Shown here in pieces: positions 35,084 through 42,762 of a DNA stretch of 64,000 nt. Position 1 is the stretch's first letter. The number at the start of each line of letters is the position of its first letter. A program made the translations under genes and the position numbers. Origin of the DNA: Streptomyces sp. 11x1 (lineage in GTDB: Bacteria; Actinomycetota; Actinomycetes; Streptomycetales; Streptomycetaceae); NCBI RefSeq assembly GCF_032598905.1, contig NZ_CP122459.1, positions 62,001-126,000 on the forward strand, given 5' to 3'. A model generated the notes under the pieces. It saw only the letters and a list, made by a program, of their open reading frames with translations, was not told where the DNA came from and did not search any database.

Positions 35084-36379
35084 ATGGCTACCGATAAGAG
35101 CCTGCTCAGCAGCCTGCAGACGCAGCTGCAGGAGAAGAGCGCGGAGGCCGACCGCATCGCGTCGACCTTCAAGGAAGAGGGCGGCAAGTTCGTCGTCAGC
35201 ACCGAGCAGAGGAACGCGTACGTCAAGGTCGTCCGCGACGCCCAGGAGATCAAGGGGCTGATCGACGCCGCACAGGGCGCCGACAACCTCAACGAGTACA
35301 TCAACGCCCCCGAGGGCACCCCCGCGGCTGGCCAGTTCTACGGCAGCGCCCCGCGCGGCACGGAGGCCAAGAGCCTCGGTGAGCTGTTCACCGAGTCCGA
35401 GGCCTACAAGCGGGCGGCGGCCAGCGAGTTCAAGGAGCGGCCCTACATCCGCGCCGAGATCGAGGGGAAGTCGATCTTCTCCCTCTCCGCGGGAACCCAC
35501 ACCCACCAGGCCCTCGGCTCCGTGCAGGACCTCGGTATCACCGAGTCGCAGCGCCGTAAGTGGCATATCCGTGACCTTTTCCCCTCCGCGAAGACCAAGT
35601 CCGCGGTCCTCCTCGGCATCCGCGAGACCGGCTGGGTCAACAACGCGGCCCAGGTGCCGGAGCGCAGGGCGGCCGACGGTGTCTCCGCGCCGACAGGCCT
35701 GGACACCGACGTCTTCGGCAAGGCCCCGCGGTCGAAGCTGAAGCTGGAGCCGGTGGCCTTCCCGATCGCCGAGATCGCCCACCTGCTCGATGGGCATAAG
35801 AACATCCTCAGCGACGAGCCGCGCCTGCGGACCTTCATCAACTCGCGCCTCGTGGAGGGCGTGAAATTCGCGGAGGACTACGACCTGCTCCACAGCCAGG
35901 GCGGTGACGGCACCTCCATCGTCGGCCTGTTCAACACGCCCGGTGTCCAGCAGTACACGGGCAAGAACACCGACAAGTTCTCCATCCAGATGCGCCGCGC
36001 GATGACGCGGTCGCTGCTCGCCGAGTACGAGCCGACCGGTGTCGTCCTCTCGCCGAGCATGTGGGAGGAGGTCGAGGTCGAGACCGACGACAACGGTGCC
36101 TTCCGCGTCGCCCTGCAGGTCGCCGTGGGCGCGCAGAAGAAGGTCTGGAGGATCAACGTCGTCGAGACGACGGCGATGCCGGACGAGAAGTACCTGCTCG
36201 GCAGCTTCGGCATGGGTGCCCAGCTCTACGACCGCGAGAACGTCTCCGTGACCGTGAGCAGCGAGAACGCCGACAACTTCGAGCGTGGCGTGCTGACCTT
36301 CCGGGCCGACGAGCGGGTCGCACTGGAGGTCTCCCGGCCCGAGTCCTTCGTCATCGGCACCTGGACCACGCCGGCGTAA
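35084..36379 (+). CDS. HK97-fold major capsid protein, 431 aa
   Basis: An N-terminal coiled-coil-like delta region (residues 1-75: LQTQLQEKSAEADRIAS; YVKVVRDAQEIKGLIDAA) precedes the HK97 fold. That fold is seen from the long hairpin around FSLSAGTHTHQALGSVQDL, the spine helix region EIAHLLDGHKNILSDE, and the end (KYLLGSFGMGAQLYDRE; VALEVSRPESFVIG). The delta domain is normally removed by the protease encoded upstream. It has its own promoter and is followed by two hairpins, as expected for the most abundant virion protein. Confidence 0.9.
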   Translation: MATDKSLLSSLQTQLQEKSAEADRIASTFKEEGGKFVVSTEQRNAYVKVVRDAQEIKGLIDAAQGADNLNEYINAPEGTPAAGQFYGSAPRGTEAKSLGELFTESEAYKRAAASEFKERPYIRAEIEGKSIFSLSAGTHTHQALGSVQDLGITESQRRKWHIRDLFPSAKTKSAVLLGIRETGWVNNAAQVPERRAADGVSAPTGLDTDVFGKAPRSKLKLEPVAFPIAEIAHLLDGHKNILSDEPRLRTFINSRLVEGVKFAEDYDLLHSQGGDGTSIVGLFNTPGVQQYTGKNTDKFSIQMRRAMTRSLLAEYEPTGVVLSPSMWEEVEVETDDNGAFRVALQVAVGAQKKVWRINVVETTAMPDEKYLLGSFGMGAQLYDRENVSVTVSSENADNFERGVLTFRADERVALEVSRPESFVIGTWTTPA

Positions 36380-36384
36380 CCGAC

Positions 36385-36451
36385 CGGGCCCCACCCGGGC
36401 CCGTATTCGGAGACGCATTGCGGGGCCGGACCCACACGGTCCGGCCCCGCA
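36385..36451 (+). terminator. tandem hairpins after the capsid gene
   Basis: CGGGCCC (36385-36391) pairs with GGGCCCG (36397-36403). TGCGGGGCCGGAC (36419-36431) pairs perfectly with 36439-36451 around a 7-nt loop, followed by CTCCTTTCC. The second stem is very stable and probably ends or reduces transcription after the capsid gene. Confidence 0.65.
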
Positions 36452-36482
36452 CTCCTTTCCCAGCACGAGAGCGAGGACTGCC

Positions 36483-36752
36483 GTGGCAGACACGAACGGG
36501 CTGATGGCGGCCCTCACCCAGCTCACCGACCAGCCATCCGCGCAACGCGGACCGCGCTGCAGCGTCGGCGCGATTTTCGACACGCTCGACGAGAGCACCG
36601 CCCAGAAGCTCCGCGACCTGCTCGACACCCGCACGGTCTCCGCCACGCAGATCGCGGATGCCCTGACCGGCAACGGGCACCGCGTGCAGGCGCCGGCCGT
36701 CGCGCGGCATCGACGACGAGGCGCCTCCAACGGATGCAGGTGCACCACATGA
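36483..36752 (+). CDS. small HTH protein, 89 aa
   Basis: GTG 36483 follows GAGCGAGGA. The core GPRCSVGAIFDTLDES, then LRDLLDTRTVSATQIADAL and a basic recognition region ending VARHRRRG and CRC, is a small helix-turn-helix protein of a type common in actinophages next to a metallophosphoesterase. It could be a DNA-packaging partner (small-terminase-like) or a regulator; no large terminase lies next to it. The stop overlaps the next start as ATGA. Confidence 0.6.
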   Translation: MADTNGLMAALTQLTDQPSAQRGPRCSVGAIFDTLDESTAQKLRDLLDTRTVSATQIADALTGNGHRVQAPAVARHRRRGASNGCRCTT

Positions 36753-37996
36753 GCCTTGAGGACCACCTGGACGCGTTGCTCGCGCCCGCCAGCCCCGCCC
36801 AGGCCACCCCGCCCGAGATCACCCGCCCTGCGGCCGCCGCGCCGAAGGGATGGGAGCCGGGCGTGCGCTGGGAACCGGACGGCGCCATGCTCGTCACCGC
36901 GCCAGCCGCCGAGCCGCCGCCCCAGGACGAGGCTGGATGGCGTGCCCGCGTGGAGGAACTCGGCCTGGCCGTGCCTGACGGCTACCGCGTCCGTCTCGTT
37001 GAGGCCCGTCACGACCCGGCCGCCTGGCACCGCGACGCCCAGGGCGAGGACGCTGTCACCCGCCCCGTGTGGCGTTGCCGCTACCTCGTCGAGCCGACCG
37101 TCCCCGGCTGGTCCTCTGCAGAAGACCTGAGCGCCTTGGTCCGCGACGTGATGCGGCGCCGCCGCAAGCCGCGCACGCCAGGCGCCGAGAGCGGCCGCGC
37201 GCTCGCCGTGGTGTACGCCGACCCGCAGGTCGGCAAGGTGGGCCGGGACGGGGGAACGAAGGAACTCGTCGGCCGGGTCGCCGAGCGGTTCGACCGGCTG
37301 CAGGACCACCTTCGAGACCTGGCGCAGATCGGGCGGGCGCCGGACACGGCGTACTGGCTCGATGCCGGCGACTGCATCGAGGGCTTCGAAAACGTTGCCT
37401 CGCAAGCCTTCACCAACGACCTGACGCTTACCCAGATGGTCCGGCTGCACCGGCGGTTGACGTTCGAGGGACTGGACCGGCTAGCCAGCACCTTCCCCCG
37501 TGTTGTGGCCGCCACCTGCGGGTCGAACCACGCGAGGGTCAGGCGCGGCAAGGACGCCGTGGGCCCACCCCAGGACGACTGGGGCATCGAGGTCATGAGC
37601 CAGATCGCCGACGCGTACGCCAAGAACACCGACGCCTACGGGCACGTCTCCTTTGTGATGCCGGAGCCGTGGCGCGACACCGTGTCCCTGGACATGGCCG
37701 GGACGATCGTCGGCCTGGCGCATGGCCACCAGTACTCCCGCCCGGACAAGGCTGGGGACTGGTGGAGGGCCCAGACCTTCGGCCGTCAGCCGATCGCAGA
37801 CGCCCGCATCCTCGTCTCCGGGCACTACCACCATTTCCGCACGCAGCAGCTCGGCGCGGGCCGCCTGTGGGTGCAGGCACCCACGCTCGACAACGGCTCC
37901 GACTGGTGGGCGATGCGGTCCGGCGAAGTCTCCCAGCCCGGCCTGCTGGTCTTCTCCGTCACATCCCAGGGCTGGGACGACCTCCGCATCCTCTGA
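36749..37996 (+). CDS. calcineurin-like metallophosphoesterase, about 415 aa
   Basis: ATG 36749 is preferred to the upstream in-frame ATG 36734 because it forms an ATGA overlap with the HTH gene. The N-terminal 130 residues are Pro/Ala-rich with an EPGVRWEPDGAMLV strand region. The catalytic domain follows: YADPQVGK, LDAGDCIEG, CGSNHAR, LAHGHQ and VSGHYHHF, the five metal-binding motifs of the family in order. These enzymes hydrolyse phosphodiesters or phosphomonoesters. The pairing with the small HTH protein suggests a DNA-processing or packaging role, but a nucleotide-signal or nuclease role cannot be excluded. The rightward run stops here at an inverted gene. Confidence 0.85.
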   Translation: MSLEDHLDALLAPASPAQATPPEITRPAAAAPKGWEPGVRWEPDGAMLVTAPAAEPPPQDEAGWRARVEELGLAVPDGYRVRLVEARHDPAAWHRDAQGEDAVTRPVWRCRYLVEPTVPGWSSAEDLSALVRDVMRRRRKPRTPGAESGRALAVVYADPQVGKVGRDGGTKELVGRVAERFDRLQDHLRDLAQIGRAPDTAYWLDAGDCIEGFENVASQAFTNDLTLTQMVRLHRRLTFEGLDRLASTFPRVVAATCGSNHARVRRGKDAVGPPQDDWGIEVMSQIADAYAKNTDAYGHVSFVMPEPWRDTVSLDMAGTIVGLAHGHQYSRPDKAGDWWRAQTFGRQPIADARILVSGHYHHFRTQQLGAGRLWVQAPTLDNGSDWWAMRSGEVSQPGLLVFSVTSQGWDDLRIL

Positions 37997-37999
37997 TCG

Positions 38000-38653
38000 T
38001 CAGTAGGGGGCGCCTTGGTGGATCTCGTCCGCCAAGGCGTCCAAGCGGTCGAGGATGTACCCAAAGCGTCCCTGGGCCTTTAGCCATGCACCTGCCGCCG
38101 TGGGCGCATTCGTGCCATCGAGCTGCTTCTTGTCCGGGGTAGAAGTGATCCCCAGCCGGTAGGCGACGATCGCCTTGCGCATGGTCTGCTTGCTCTGCGG
38201 ACTCTCGTGCGCGGCGTAGTTCCGCAGGGCGATCAACAACTCAAGGGCGTGGTGGTACTTGGGGTTCTGCACGGCCACGTACAGGTAGTGCTTGGCGGCC
38301 TTGCCACCGGTGAACTTCCCGATGTCGCCCAGCAGTCCACCGCGGCCGCTGTAGTCGAAGAACTTGCCGCCTGTGACCAGGTACTGGCAAACCTTCTCCG
38401 TCATGTGCTTCGGGAACGTGATGCTGGTGGCGTCACTGAACGGCTTGGAGTCGTTGTTCAGGGCCACTATCAGGCACTCTTCCATCAGGTGCTCGAAGGC
38501 CACGTTGGTCTTCATCAGCGCTGCCTCGTAGGCCCAGGTGATGGCCTGATCGCTCAACCCGGCTTGATCCACTTCGGCGAGGTAGTCGCGGATGCGCTGC
38601 GTGGTCTCTTTGAACTTGGTTGCGGCGTACTTGCCGCTCTTCTTCCGCCCCAT
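38000..38653 (-). CDS. HEPN-like protein, inverted cargo gene, 217 aa
   Basis: This gene is antisense to the surrounding virion genes. It is all-helical, with the HEPN ribonuclease signature R144-NYAA-H149 (Rx4H) inside ELLIALRNYAAHESP and an N-terminal helix FEHLMEECLIVALN resembling MAE_28990-type HEPN proteins. Most HEPN proteins are RNA-cutting toxins or defence effectors. The base composition is less extreme than its neighbours, with Lys, Asn and Tyr frequent, suggesting recent arrival. No obvious antitoxin partner is adjacent. A phage-encoded exclusion or abortive-infection gene is the natural reading; an inactive HEPN is the alternative. Confidence 0.6.
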   Translation of the reverse strand: MGRKKSGKYAATKFKETTQRIRDYLAEVDQAGLSDQAITWAYEAALMKTNVAFEHLMEECLIVALNNDSKPFSDATSITFPKHMTEKVCQYLVTGGKFFDYSGRGGLLGDIGKFTGGKAAKHYLYVAVQNPKYHHALELLIALRNYAAHESPQSKQTMRKAIVAYRLGITSTPDKKQLDGTNAPTAAGAWLKAQGRFGYILDRLDALADEIHQGAPY

Positions 38654-38739
38654 GGTGATCAGAGTAAGGGCGACTCAAGCCCCATCTGTCGCGTAACTCT
38701 GCTCGTCGCACTGCACTTTTCGACGAAGGGACACCCACC

Positions 38740-39222
38740 ATGGGCATCTACAACGCGGCTGGCACCCGCATCGCCAAGTCGGCCTTCCCCGCCACGGCTG
38801 CCAACGACCCCCTGATGAAGGTTACCGCCGACGTCTACGAGACGCGGCCGCACGACCAGGGCACCCGCCCCAACGACAGCCGGGATGGCGTCCCGGAGGG
38901 CTCGATCAAGGTTCTGCGCTACAAGGCGGGCGCGATCCTGCGGCAGTCGCAGATCGACGCCCTGTATCCGGCAGCCGCCATCGCCACCATCAGCCCGGCC
39001 ACCGGCCCGGCCGCCGGCGGCACCGTCGTCACGATCACCGGCACCAACCTGGACGGAGTCGCCGACGTCAAGTTCGGCGCCACCGCGGGCGCGAACCTCA
39101 AGATCCTCTCGTCGGGCAAGCTGCAGGTCACCACCCCCGCCGGTTCAGCCGGAGCCGTCAACGTCGTCGTTGGTGACGACGCTGGCGCTGTCACCAAGAA
39201 CGGCGGCTACACGTACGCCTGA
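38740..39222 (+). CDS. head decoration/fibre protein with Ig-like (IPT/TIG) domain, 160 aa
   Basis: GAAGGGAC precedes ATG 38740. Residues 1-75 look like a capsid-binding domain (VTADVYETRPHDQG; YKAGAILRQSQIDALYP). Residues about 78-160 are an IPT/TIG Ig-like fold: ISPATGPAAGGTVVTITGTN, FGATAG and VNVVVGDDAGAV. Ig-like domains on phage heads bind carbohydrates or stabilise capsids. A degenerate copy of the late promoter may lie at 38669-38699. Confidence 0.75.
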   Translation: MGIYNAAGTRIAKSAFPATAANDPLMKVTADVYETRPHDQGTRPNDSRDGVPEGSIKVLRYKAGAILRQSQIDALYPAAAIATISPATGPAAGGTVVTITGTNLDGVADVKFGATAGANLKILSSGKLQVTTPAGSAGAVNVVVGDDAGAVTKNGGYTYA

Positions 39223-39233
39223 TCTACCCGCAG

Positions 39234-39264
39234 CGCGACGTTAGAGCGCGGGGCGGTCCAAGGT
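39234..39264 (+). promoter_or_regulatory. phage late promoter copy 4
   Basis: CGCGACGTTAG at 39234-39244 and CAAGGT at 39259-39264. The start at 39299 is 65 bp from the motif and has CTGGAGGA as ribosome site, so this is the leadered class. Confidence 0.65.
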
Positions 39265-39298
39265 TCCTCCGCCAACGCCTGACCCACTGGAGGACCCT

Positions 39299-39811
39299 GT
39301 GCCGCCCCGCAACCGCAAGACCACGCCCGCCGAGCAGAGCGACAGCACGGCCGCGGAAGCCACCGCCGAGACCGTGCAGGAGACGGGCGCCGCCGACACC
39401 GCGGCGCCCCCCGCGCCGGAGAACAAGGCCGCCCCCGTAGCCGATGTCGAGACGAAGGTCCCGGACGTCGCACCGCTCGAACCGCCGGCCGCACCGCTCG
39501 AACCGGCCCCAGACCTGGACACGCTCAGCACCGCCCAGCAACTGCTCCCCGCCAAGCTCGACGGCCGCATCGTCGACGACGCCACGGGCGAGATCCCCAC
39601 CGACCCGGACGGGGTGTTCCTGACCGTCGGCACGTACGGGGAGCGCGCCCAGTGCACCGTCCGCCTGGTCGAGCACACCGGCATCGGCACCTACAACACC
39701 CCCATCACGCGCCTCCTGGTCGCGGCAGGCGTGGAGCTCAAGCGATCCCAGGCCGATCGGATCGTGGCCCGCCTGCGCGAACAGCTCGACCCGGCCGCGG
39801 CCGCCGAGTAG
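39299..39811 (+). CDS. hypothetical virion-region protein, 170 aa
   Basis: GTG 39299 follows TGGAGGA by about 6 bp. The first 80 residues are Ala/Pro/Glu-rich and probably disordered. The rest is a compact domain (LPAKLDGRIVDDATGEIPTD; ERAQCTVRLVEHTGIGTYN; then a basic helix SQADRIVARLREQLD). It is the first gene of the connector unit from promoter copy 4. No family recognised. Confidence 0.65.
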   Translation: MPPRNRKTTPAEQSDSTAAEATAETVQETGAADTAAPPAPENKAAPVADVETKVPDVAPLEPPAAPLEPAPDLDTLSTAQQLLPAKLDGRIVDDATGEIPTDPDGVFLTVGTYGERAQCTVRLVEHTGIGTYNTPITRLLVAAGVELKRSQADRIVARLREQLDPAAAAE

Positions 39812-39820
39812 GAGGCCCTA

Positions 39821-40687
39821 GTGACGGCGTACGACTACCGGCCCGTGTGGGCCGGAGCGATCTGCGACCCGGCGACAACCGGCGGCAGCGTCGACCGCAT
39901 CGACCTGTACGACAGCCCCGAGCGCACCGGGTCCCCAGTAGCGACAGCCGGCCCGGCTGCCCGTCTCCGTGAGGCGGTGTACCGCTTCACGCTCCCGGAC
40001 TCGCTGGCCAATGGCCGGTACTGGTGCGCCGTCACCTTCACACCGTCCGCAGGCGTCACGGCCACCGACCGCATGGTCAAGGTCGACTTGCCGCGCGGCA
40101 CGGGCCTCATCGCCTCCGCGGAGGAGATGGCCGACGAACTTGGTGTCACCCTGCCGCTGACCGCTGCGCTGCGTGAGCGGTACTGGACGAAAATCAGGGC
40201 CGCGCAGGCAGACGTGTCCAGCTACCTCGGGCGGCCGCTGGTCCCCACGCCCCGCCGCCTGCTCGATGTCACACCGCTGTGGGGGTACGCCCTCAACGAC
40301 CCGCAGGCCTGGCCGATCCAGCAGTTCGACGACGTCGTGACCGTGATAGGGCATGTCGACAACCTGGACGGGACGTTCACGGTGGATCTCCTCGTCGGCT
40401 TGGACGCGGCGACGGAGGAGCCCATCGTGCGGTACGTGGTCGCGCACGCAGCCGAAGCCATCCGCAACGACCCCACCGCACCGGAGTCCGGCACTCGCCG
40501 GGTGACGTCGGTGTCCGCCGAGGGACAGTCGATCTCGTACGACTCGGCTCCATTGGCGGGGCAGGTGGGAGCGCCGCCCTTGCTGGACTCGCTCAGCGGC
40601 TACCGGCCACGCCTGTATCGGACGATCGCCACGGCGTCCGCGAACCCGTGGCCGTACGGCAGTCGGCGCTACCGGCGCCGCTGGTAG
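39821..40687 (+). CDS. head-tail connector (adaptor-like) protein, 288 aa
   Basis: GTG 39821 has GTAGGAGG 7 bp upstream. The N-terminal 110 residues are beta-rich (RLREAVYRFTLPDSLANGRY). From about 105 there is a helical adaptor-like region (MADELGVTLPLTAALRERYW; KIRAAQADVSSYLGRPL) and a basic end, YGSRRYRRRW. Helical proteins with the pattern E-L-G-V-x-L...A-A-x-x-x-V-x-x-Y-L-G-R are phage gp6-like adaptors that sit under the portal. The extra N-terminal beta domain is not usual for the family. Confidence 0.65.
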   Translation: MTAYDYRPVWAGAICDPATTGGSVDRIDLYDSPERTGSPVATAGPAARLREAVYRFTLPDSLANGRYWCAVTFTPSAGVTATDRMVKVDLPRGTGLIASAEEMADELGVTLPLTAALRERYWTKIRAAQADVSSYLGRPLVPTPRRLLDVTPLWGYALNDPQAWPIQQFDDVVTVIGHVDNLDGTFTVDLLVGLDAATEEPIVRYVVAHAAEAIRNDPTAPESGTRRVTSVSAEGQSISYDSAPLAGQVGAPPLLDSLSGYRPRLYRTIATASANPWPYGSRRYRRRW

Positions 40688-40706
40688 CCGGGAGAGGAGG
40701 ACAGCT

Positions 40707-41036
40707 ATGGCCGTGGTCCTGGCAGACCGGGAGCTGACCGCGTACGTCCAGGCGCATCCCTGGGCTCGAGATGCGCTCGGCACCCCGGTTCCGCCTCCGC
40801 CGGACGCCCGGCCGGTCCCACGCGGCACGTGGCCGGGCGCGGCCGCGAAGCAGATCGACGGCTCGTGGACGCTCCGCGTCGACCCTGCGGCGTGGCCGCT
40901 GAAGCCTGGCGACGTGCTCAGCGACGGCACCCTGACGTGGACCGTGGTGACCGCGCTCCTGAAGAGCGTTCCGGGGTACGGCGCGGCGGATTACATCGCC
41001 GTCGTCGCCTCGGAGAACCCCCCGGAGGTTCCCTGA
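40707..41036 (+). CDS. head-tail stopper-like protein, 109 aa
   Basis: GGAGAGGAGGA precedes ATG 40707. A small beta-rich protein (GDVLSDGTLTWTVVTALLK; ADYIAVVA) placed between the adaptor-like and gp10-like genes, where head closure (stopper) proteins normally lie. Assigned mainly by position and size. The stop shares a base with the next ATG. Confidence 0.5.
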   Translation: MAVVLADRELTAYVQAHPWARDALGTPVPPPPDARPVPRGTWPGAAAKQIDGSWTLRVDPAAWPLKPGDVLSDGTLTWTVVTALLKSVPGYGAADYIAVVASENPPEVP

Positions 41037-41566
41037 TGGCGAAGTTCCATCCGACACCCGGACTGGACCGCATGGTCGCGATGATGGTCGCGCCACACGT
41101 CCACGAAGTCGCGCGAGAGGTAGAGCGGGCCGCCAAGCGGTTCGCCCCGCCCACGAAGAAGTGGATCACCGTTGCGGATGATCGCGTCCGCCCCACGCAC
41201 GCGGCCGCGCACGGCCAGGAACGGCCCGACAACCTGCGCTTCGAGATCAACAGCATGGACTGGGACCGCAAGCACCGCGGCGTCGGCCCCCTCACGTACA
41301 TGAAGCAACCGCGGGACGAGAGCAGCCGAGCCGTCGCGAACATCAAGAACTGTCGGTGCAGCGTGCACACCATCCCGGACGGCATCTCGCGCAACATCCG
41401 CACCCTGCCCCCGGTCATCACCGGCAGCACCGTCACTGCGAAGGTCGTCGCCTCCGGAAAGTTCGTCGTCGAGGCGGAAGTTGGAACCGTCTACCCGGGC
41501 AACCTGGAAGCCGTCGGCGCCTTCTACATGGCGCGGGCCGCCGCCGCGGTCGCCGCACGGAGGTGA
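41036..41566 (+). CDS. head-tail joining protein with MuF-like motif, 176 aa
   Basis: ATG 41036 shares its A with the upstream stop. The start (LDRMVAMMVAPHVHEVAREV) resembles HK97 gp10-like tail-completion proteins. The middle is unusual: TVADDRVRPTHAAAHG (residues 45-60) and NCRCSV (105-110) repeat the MuF signature seen at the portal C-terminus (DDRVRPAHAAAEG, NCRC). The last 60 residues are strand-rich (TVTAKVVASGKFVVEAEVG). Position fits the neck or connector region. Confidence 0.6.
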   Translation: MAKFHPTPGLDRMVAMMVAPHVHEVAREVERAAKRFAPPTKKWITVADDRVRPTHAAAHGQERPDNLRFEINSMDWDRKHRGVGPLTYMKQPRDESSRAVANIKNCRCSVHTIPDGISRNIRTLPPVITGSTVTAKVVASGKFVVEAEVGTVYPGNLEAVGAFYMARAAAAVAARR

Positions 41567-41569
41567 GGA

Positions 41570-41600
41570 CGCGACACTACCGGGCACCGCTCTGCACCCT
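41570..41600 (+). promoter_or_regulatory. phage late promoter copy 5 (leaderless type)
   Basis: CGCGACACTAC at 41570-41580 and CACCCT at 41595-41600. ATG 41608 lies exactly 38 bp from the motif, without a Shine-Dalgarno. Confidence 0.65.
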
Positions 41601-41607
41601 GCACGCC

Positions 41608-41856
41608 ATGACCACGAACACCAAGAAGACCACCACCACCGCGGCCGCCACGGAACCGGCCGCCACCGAGGACCAGGATGTCACCGTCATCGGCCCGCCC
41701 CTGCGCGTCGGCCAGGCCCCGGAGAAGGTCCGCTTCGCTCATCACCTGCGGGTAGGCGGCAAGGAGGTCAAGCCCGGCGACGAGGCCCACGTCTCCCCGG
41801 ACTACGCCCGGCAGCTCCGCGGCAGCGGCTACATCGCGCGCACCCGTAGCCAGTGA
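41608..41856 (+). CDS. small hypothetical protein, 82 aa
   Basis: ATG 41608 is fixed by the promoter spacing. A Thr/Ala-rich start is followed by one small domain (KVRFAHHLRVGGKEVKPGDE; YARQLRGSGYIART), reading like a short SH3-like or peptide-binding fold. It overlaps the next gene as GTGA. Probably a neck or tail-completion accessory by position. Confidence 0.6.
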   Translation: MTTNTKKTTTTAAATEPAATEDQDVTVIGPPLRVGQAPEKVRFAHHLRVGGKEVKPGDEAHVSPDYARQLRGSGYIARTRSQ

Positions 41857-42293
41857 CCAGCACCGACATCGCAGACGTCGACCCGGTCGCGGTCGTCCTG
41901 GCCTGGCTCTCCGAGCACCCGGGGGTGACGGCCGCGCTCGGTGGGCCCGGCCGGGTGTCCGGTGTACGCGAAGCGCCCTGGCCGCACCTGCGCGTTGCCC
42001 CAGGCGCCGGTGGCGACCTGCGCACTCTGGAGTGGGCCACCGAGCCGGAGGTGACCCTGGAGGTGTACGGCGATCCGTCCGGCTGGCCCGGCCCACACGC
42101 CCTACGTCGCATCGCCCTCGTGTGCGCTCTGGCGGCGAAAGAGCTCGTCGACCAGCCGGCCGTGCCTGGTCAGCCTGTCGTCAGCGCCATCCGCCCGTCC
42201 GGCGTCTTGATCGACTCGCCTCTTGTCGACGGACAGCCGCGGCATATCTTCGGTCTCCTCACCACGATCCACCCGCCACAGGAGTTGCAGTGA
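41853..42293 (+). CDS. tail terminator/completion-like protein, 146 aa
   Basis: GTG 41853 overlaps the upstream stop. The product has the size and pattern of tail-terminator proteins (VVLAWLSEHPGVTAALGGPG; VTLEVYGDPSGWPGPHALRR; PSGVLIDSPLVDGQPRHIFG), with an N-terminal helix and a beta sheet. It precedes the tail tube gene, as usual. The call rests on position and general pattern. Confidence 0.6.
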   Translation: MTSTDIADVDPVAVVLAWLSEHPGVTAALGGPGRVSGVREAPWPHLRVAPGAGGDLRTLEWATEPEVTLEVYGDPSGWPGPHALRRIALVCALAAKELVDQPAVPGQPVVSAIRPSGVLIDSPLVDGQPRHIFGLLTTIHPPQELQ

Positions 42294-42682
42294 CGCTGTC
42301 GCAGCCCGGCCCCGCCCTCGTCCAGATCGCTCCCGCCTACACGCCGCCGGACGCCGACCCGGACGCGTGGGTGGCTCTCGGCACGGTCGACGACTTGCAG
42401 ATCGCGCTCGTCGTCGACGAGCCGGACTTCGAGCTGCCCACACTGCCGATGTCGAAGACTGTGAACATCGACCTGAGCCCTCACTGGGACGACGTGGTGG
42501 CGCAGCTTCGCGTACTCCGCTTCCCGCCGCACCCCGCGTGCGGCAGTGCCCGGAAGCGGATCGAGGAACGTCTCCGCCGACGCCGGATCACGATCATGCT
42601 GCAGGCCGCGCTGCACAGCTACCGCTTCCCCGTTCCGCCGGTGTCGGGCCTATCCCTGGCGTCGTTGGCGAATCCAGCGTGA
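42290..42682 (+). CDS. hypothetical tail-region protein, 130 aa
   Basis: GTG 42290 overlaps the upstream stop as GTGA. Residues 25-60 (WVALGTVDDLQIALVVDEPD) resemble the start of tail-tube folds, but the end is basic and helical (ARKRIEERLRRRRITIMLQA). It closes the unit from promoter copy 5. Possibly a tail tube initiator or minor tube protein; not certain. Confidence 0.55.
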   Translation: MTLSQPGPALVQIAPAYTPPDADPDAWVALGTVDDLQIALVVDEPDFELPTLPMSKTVNIDLSPHWDDVVAQLRVLRFPPHPACGSARKRIEERLRRRRITIMLQAALHSYRFPVPPVSGLSLASLANPA

Positions 42683-42691
42683 GGCTCAGCG

Positions 42692-42722
42692 CGCGACGTT
42701 AACTGCCCGCTGTCTCCATCGT
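42692..42722 (+). promoter_or_regulatory. phage late promoter copy 6 (ahead of tail tube)
   Basis: CGCGACGTTAA at 42692-42702 and CATCGT at 42717-42722. Start at 42763, 71 bp from the motif, with GAGGAG as ribosome site (leadered class). Confidence 0.7.
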
Positions 42723-42762
42723 GGCCCGGCCCCAATCCCCTGGCCACGAGGAGAGCACCACC

